From assembly GCA_050747865.1 (NCBI GenBank), contig JBOGJI010000056.1, positions 1 through 5,806 of the forward strand: 5,806 nt of DNA. Reading direction: 5' to 3'. Of the stretch, positions 1-3,329 are shown piece after piece (position 1 is the stretch's first letter; every line of letters starts with the position of its first letter). The notes under the pieces were generated by a model. It was not told the origin of the DNA. It saw nothing but the letters and a program-made list of their open reading frames with translations, and did no database searches. Both the position numbers and the translations under genes were made by a program. Source of the DNA: JBOGJI01 sp050747865 (GTDB lineage Bacteria; Acidobacteriota; Thermoanaerobaculia; Multivoradales; JAHEKO01).

Positions 1-393
1 GGGCGAAGGTGACGTCGGGGTCGGCGGCCAGCGTATGGCTCCATTTGACGCCGAACTCGAGGTCGCCGTAACCCTCGTCGTCGAAGTCGAAGGGCCCGGC
101 TTCGACGTCCACGCGGGTCCACAGAGGCGCCCCCAGGCGCGGCTCCAGGCTCTGGGTGAGCCCCCAGCGCAGGCTGGTGGCGACACCCAGCAGGGTCACG
201 TCCACGCCCTCTTCCTCGTCGCCGGTATGCGCGATCCCCGACTCGAGCTGCCATACCCCGGACCGACCACCTGGGCGCTGAAGAGCATGCCGGGCCGGTC
301 GGTGCTCAGCGCTGTGTCCTGCGCCTGCAGAGCACCGACCGGCCGGACCGACACGATCAGGGCGAGAGCCGCGCGTCGTCCTTGGATCGACAT
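1..393 (-). pseudogene. Outer-membrane 'transporter / MetA-like' beta-barrel protein, frameshifted, 3' partial
   Basis: The ATG at 393 begins a signal-peptide-like N-terminus: Arg6-Arg7, a hydrophobic AALALIVSV core, and probable cleavage after LQA near residue 24. A STDRPG motif and VVGPG follow. This frame then turns to low-complexity Arg/Ser sequence and stops at 198-196. The next frame continues the family pattern at once, from 253 to 2 (84 codons, no stop): WQLESGIAHTGDEE, TLLGVATSLRWGLTQSLEPR, GYGDLEFGVKWSHTL. TDRP, then xLQLExG, then LRxGLTxxLExR, then GxGDLxxGxK is the layout I know from the family annotated as transporter or phenol-degradation MetA-like outer-membrane proteins. One missing G in the four-G run (256-259) explains the break, so it is a recent mutation or a sequencing error. 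A weak AGG precedes the start, 8 bp after the coiled-coil gene. Substrate unknown. Confidence 0.75.
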
Positions 394-401
394 GCGATCG
401 C

Positions 402-1304
402 CTAGACGACCTCGCTGAAGATCTCGGTGATGTCCTCGATGATGCCGAGGGCCGACTTGGCGCCGATGGCGGTCAGGTTGACGCCCTGGCCGAGCAGCTT
501 GGTGGCGTCGCCGACCGCCTCGCTTGTGGTGGCGATCGCCTGGCCGACGCGGTCGATCAGGTCGGCGACGGTCTGCGCCGTCTCGATCAGCCCGCCGAAC
601 TTCTCGTTGAACATGTCCTGCACCGAGGAGAGGGCGGTGTTGCCCTCCTCCTCCATGGTCGAGCGCACCTCGTCGAGCTTCGCCGACGCCTGGCTGACGA
701 CGTCGTCGACGTGCGAGCTCAGGTTGCTCACCTCGTCGGCGATGGTGATCAGCGCCTCCGAGGAGACGAAGCTGCCCAGGTCGCTGCAGCGGTTGAGCAC
801 GGTCTCGCCGACGGTGTTGACCAGCGACGAGAAGTCGCCGCGCAGGAACTCCTCCGCCGTCGAGCGGATCCCATCGAGGCTGCCGAACTCGCTTTCGAGC
901 TCCGAGCCCATGGTGCCGAACACGTCCTCGACGCTGGCGACCACGCCGTCGATGTCCGGGATCAGCGCCTGGACGCCCTGGTCCAGGGCCTCGACCACGG
1001 TGCGGGCGGAGTCGAGAAGACTCTCGTCCTCGCTCGCCGCGCTTTCGCACGCGGTGGCCACCTCGCTCGCCTTCGCCTGCATCGCCTCACCGGCCGCGCG
1101 GACGCGGCTCATGGCGTCGTCGGCCGAGGACATGACGCTGTCCACGTGGGAGCTCACGGCCTCCCAATCGGTGTCGATCTGGCCGTTCAGCGCCTCCATC
1201 TCGCCGATCAGTCCCTGCAGGTCGCCGCCGGCCCCCTGGGCCTCACCCGGCATCTCCTCGCTGGCCAGCGCTGCGATCCTCTGTGCGGTCTCTATGATGC
1301 TCAT
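402..1304 (-). CDS. Acidic coiled-coil-like protein, 300 aa, paralogue of the 332-aa protein
   Basis: An Asp/Glu/Ser/Ala/Val-rich, largely helical protein with few Lys and Arg, no signal peptide and no membrane segment. Residues 1-40 are helical with a Gly/Pro-containing break (MPGEAQGAGG). Residues 41-125 have heptad-like Val/Met/Leu spacing. Residues 129-140 (FGTMGSELESEF) and 158-172 match the FGx6LxSEF and FxSxVNxxGExxxNR motifs of the 332-residue protein, although 17 rather than 21 residues separate them. Residues 186-260 are another helical coil. The C-terminus is more hydrophobic with Gly (LLGQGVNLTAIGAKSALGII) and ends IFSEVV. There are two Cys (86, 173). It is the last coiled-coil gene of the run and ends 8 bp before the outer-membrane-type gene. 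I do not recognise the family. Shared motifs suggest an origin by duplication within the cluster. Confidence 0.9.
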   Translation of the reverse strand: MSIIETAQRIAALASEEMPGEAQGAGGDLQGLIGEMEALNGQIDTDWEAVSSHVDSVMSSADDAMSRVRAAGEAMQAKASEVATACESAASEDESLLDSARTVVEALDQGVQALIPDIDGVVASVEDVFGTMGSELESEFGSLDGIRSTAEEFLRGDFSSLVNTVGETVLNRCSDLGSFVSSEALITIADEVSNLSSHVDDVVSQASAKLDEVRSTMEEEGNTALSSVQDMFNEKFGGLIETAQTVADLIDRVGQAIATTSEAVGDATKLLGQGVNLTAIGAKSALGIIEDITEIFSEVV

Positions 1305-1312
1305 CTGCGTCT

Positions 1313-1318
1313 CTCCTT
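1313..1318 (-). promoter_or_regulatory. Shine-Dalgarno for the 300-residue coiled-coil gene
   Basis: AAGGAG lies eight bases before the ATG at 1304 and fixes this start. The 48-bp gap before the gene holds only a four-base imperfect stem and no clear promoter or terminator. Confidence 0.82.
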
Positions 1319-1352
1319 CGCGTTCTCAGGCTTCTTCTGATTGCGGTTGCGC

Positions 1353-2276
1353 CTAGACGTCGATACCCACCATCTCGGCCAGGCCCTTCAAGCCATCGAC
1401 GGCCGAGAACAGGGGCTCGAGCGCCGGCTGCAGGGCGTCGAGGATGGGCTCCAGCATCTTGCGCTCCAGCCCGGCATCCTCGGCGCTGCCGAACAGGCCC
1501 TCGCGCACGCTTCCCAGCGTCTGCGTGATCAGATCGAGGAGCTGGTCGATGATTCCGTTCAATTGCTCCTGGATCATGTTCTGCAGCGAGTCGAACGCCA
1601 TGTTGGCGCCGTTCTCGAAGACGTTGCCCTGCAGCAGCTCGACCGCGGTGCCGAACCCCGACTGCAGGTCGGCGAACGTGACGCCGGTCATCTCCTCGAT
1701 CTTCGAGCCCGCGTCGCGGATGCCGGCGTCAACGCCGGCGATCAGGTCGGAAGCGATCTGCTCGGTCGTCTGCAGCGTCTCGTCAATGGTTCCCTGCAGG
1801 GCGTCGATCTGGTCAAAGGCGTATTCGCTGCCCGCCTGTAGCGCCTCGCGCCCGGTGTTGATACCGCTCTGGATCTCGGCGAGCACCCCCTGCGCCGTCT
1901 CGTTGGCGGCTTCCACGGCCTCGCGCCCGGCCTCGATATGGGTCGAGAAGTCGTCGAGCTGCTGCTGGGCGACCTCGAGGGCGTCGGAGACGCCCTCGGC
2001 GACCGACTCGATCGCCTCCTTGAGCGAGTTTCCTTTCTCGCCGAGGGTGCTGGCGGCGTCGTTGACCGCCTGCGTCTGCTGCTCGAGCTCGCCCTGCAGG
2101 GATGTAAAGCGCTCCTGCACCTGGTCGCGAACGGTCTGCAGCTGCTCCTGCTTGGCGGTCAGGTTCTCCCCGACCGTGGTCAGCGATTGGGAAAGGCTCT
2201 CGACCTGCGTCACGACCTCGGAGAGCGGGTCGGGAGCGGATCGGGCCGCGGCGAGGATCTCTTCTACGAAAGACAT
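1353..2276 (-). CDS. Coiled-coil-like protein, 307 aa, Gln/Glu-rich
   Basis: Residues 1-175 are a long heptad-like stretch rich in Gln, Glu, Leu and Val (for example VTQVESLSQSL, LQTVRDQVQERF), typical of an extended coiled coil. Residues 201-222 (FADLQSGFG...VFEN) align without gaps to residues 235-256 of the 332-residue neighbour, sharing F, G, G, G, F and N. Residues 229-252 are an amphipathic Ile/Leu helix (IIDQLLDLITQTL). The end, 275-307, has Pro-punctuated short helices (LEPILDALQPALEPLF) and an LKGL motif also seen near the end of the 332-residue protein. There is no signal peptide or transmembrane segment. The start follows a strong ribosome binding site 12 bp after the upstream gene. 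The heptads superficially resemble chemotaxis-receptor or tape-measure coils, but no diagnostic motif of either is present. Function unknown. Confidence 0.9.
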   Translation of the reverse strand: MSFVEEILAAARSAPDPLSEVVTQVESLSQSLTTVGENLTAKQEQLQTVRDQVQERFTSLQGELEQQTQAVNDAASTLGEKGNSLKEAIESVAEGVSDALEVAQQQLDDFSTHIEAGREAVEAANETAQGVLAEIQSGINTGREALQAGSEYAFDQIDALQGTIDETLQTTEQIASDLIAGVDAGIRDAGSKIEEMTGVTFADLQSGFGTAVELLQGNVFENGANMAFDSLQNMIQEQLNGIIDQLLDLITQTLGSVREGLFGSAEDAGLERKMLEPILDALQPALEPLFSAVDGLKGLAEMVGIDV

Positions 2277-2283
2277 CGTTTAT

Positions 2284-2289
2284 CTCCTT
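2284..2289 (-). promoter_or_regulatory. Shine-Dalgarno overlapping the preceding stop codon
   Basis: AAGGAG lies seven bases before the ATG at 2276. Its first A is the last base of the upstream TAA stop (2291-2289). This tight arrangement favours translational coupling between the 332- and 307-residue proteins, so they may be made in matched amounts. Confidence 0.85.
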
Positions 2290-3287
2290 TAGATGCTGCG
2301 CAGGATTTCGAGCGCGGTCTTGATCGCTCCGACCAGGCCCTTGAGCACCACGATCACCGGCAGCGCGGGTCCGAGCGCCCCGGTGATCGCCGAGCCGAGA
2401 GTGGCCGTGGTCATGTTGGTCATGATCTCTTCCATGAGGAACGCCACCGCGTCCTCGATCAGCTTCTGGATCTCCTCCTCGATCGTCTTCGCCGCCTGGT
2501 CCTGCACGTGCTGGACGGTGTTGTCGAAGATCTCCCCGAGGCGGTTCATCAGGTTCTCGCCCAGGCCGTTGACGAAGCTGTTGAAGTTCTCGTCGATGTT
2601 GGCCAGGTTGTCGGTCAAGCCGCTGAAGCCGGCCTCGGCCTGGCTCATGAACTCGCTGCCCAGGGCGTTGGTGACGTCGCCGAACAGGCTCTCCGCCCGC
2701 GACATGACGTCATCGGCGATCTTGCTGCCGAGGTCCATGGCCTTGCCCACCGTCTCAGAGCCGAGCTGCTCGACGCGGCCGGCCAGCGCGGTGACGCTGT
2801 CGCCCAGCTCGCCGACCGTCTGCAGGGTCAGGTTGGCGGTCTCCTCAACGGCGCCCACCGTGGTCGCGGTCGACTGCAACGTCGATTCGATGGCGCCCTC
2901 CACCTGGACGTGCAGCTGCGCGGTCTCTTCCAGCGTCGAGGTGACCTCTTCCTCCAGCTCGCCGACCGTGTCCTCGATCGACTTGCCGATGCCGGTCACC
3001 GCGGAGCCGGCGTCGGCGAGGGCGCCGTCCAGGCTGTCGGCGACGCCCGAGAAGGTGCTGTCGGCCTCGCCGAACTCCCCTTCCGCCTCGCCCAGGAACT
3101 GCCCGAGCTGGTTGAAGCCGCTGTCGATGGTCTCGTCGGCGGCGCCGCGCGCTTGGTCGACCCCGTTGCTGATCGTGTCGCTCACCTCGTTGACCGCCGC
3201 GAGCTGATCGGCCATGGTGCTCTGGATCTCCTGCATCGCCGCTTCCGCCGCTTCCCAGGAAGATCCGAACTCGGTTACGTCTGACAT
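2289..3287 (-). CDS. Acidic coiled-coil-like protein, 332 aa, with hydrophobic C-terminal helices
   Basis: The protein is almost entirely predicted helix: very rich in Glu, Asp, Ala, Ser, Thr and Leu, poor in Lys and Arg, with no signal peptide. Residues 12-200 show heptad-like spacing of Leu/Val/Ile with repeated Glu-Glu-Thr and Ser-Thr-Leu segments. Residues 202-213 carry FGx6LxSEF. Residues 235-249 carry FxSxVNxxGExxxNR, also present with identical spacing in the 300-residue protein of this cluster. Residues 266-290 are a charged amphipathic helix. Residues 297-332 are strongly hydrophobic (PALPVIVVLKGLVGAIKTAL) and could pack in a bundle or touch a membrane. The ATG at 3287 has a good ribosome binding site. 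The family is not recognised. It probably works with the repeat protein upstream and the coiled-coil proteins downstream, judging by operon position only. Confidence 0.9.
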   Translation of the reverse strand: MSDVTEFGSSWEAAEAAMQEIQSTMADQLAAVNEVSDTISNGVDQARGAADETIDSGFNQLGQFLGEAEGEFGEADSTFSGVADSLDGALADAGSAVTGIGKSIEDTVGELEEEVTSTLEETAQLHVQVEGAIESTLQSTATTVGAVEETANLTLQTVGELGDSVTALAGRVEQLGSETVGKAMDLGSKIADDVMSRAESLFGDVTNALGSEFMSQAEAGFSGLTDNLANIDENFNSFVNGLGENLMNRLGEIFDNTVQHVQDQAAKTIEEEIQKLIEDAVAFLMEEIMTNMTTATLGSAITGALGPALPVIVVLKGLVGAIKTALEILRSI

Positions 3288-3295
3288 CTTCTAGT

Positions 3296-3300
3296 CCTCC
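3296..3300 (-). promoter_or_regulatory. Shine-Dalgarno for the 332-residue coiled-coil gene
   Basis: GGAGG on the minus strand lies eight bases before the ATG at 3287 and supports that start. The intergenic gap is only 42 bp and shows no convincing promoter. Confidence 0.8.
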
Positions 3301-3314
3301 AGTTATCCGGTTCT

Positions 3315-3328
3315 CGCCGTTCGCGGCG
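3315..3328 (-). other. Small intergenic hairpin just after the repeat-protein stop codon
   Basis: A perfect 5-bp stem (CGCCG with CGGCG) encloses a four-base loop, two bases past the TAA stop at 3332-3330 and upstream of the next gene's Shine-Dalgarno. No T-run follows it, so it does not look like an intrinsic terminator. It might stabilise the upstream mRNA end or tune expression of the next gene. Short GC stems arise easily by chance in DNA of this composition. Confidence 0.35.
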
Positions 3329-3329
3329 T

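Noticed and set aside
35..418. Plus-strand 127-residue frame
   Set aside because: It lies opposite the frameshifted outer-membrane-type gene, whose family-like motifs make the minus strand the coding one.
196..1050. Minus-strand 284-residue frame starting at 1050
   Set aside because: Only its last 66 codons (from the ATG at 393) look like protein. The rest is an Arg/Gly-rich off-frame reading of the 300-residue gene.
427..2292. Plus-strand Ser-rich frames opposite the 300- and 307-residue genes
   Set aside because: Antisense shadows with long Ser/Ala/Pro runs and no ribosome binding sites.
1938..3284. Plus-strand 448-residue frame opposite two coiled-coil genes
   Set aside because: Its Leu/Asp/Val/Arg/His-rich composition reflects the complement of Glu/Gln/Ala-rich coiled-coil codons. 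The minus genes have strong Shine-Dalgarno sites and shared motifs.
3315..3328. Intrinsic terminator between the repeat gene and the next gene
   Set aside because: The stem has only five base pairs and no T-run follows on the minus strand.
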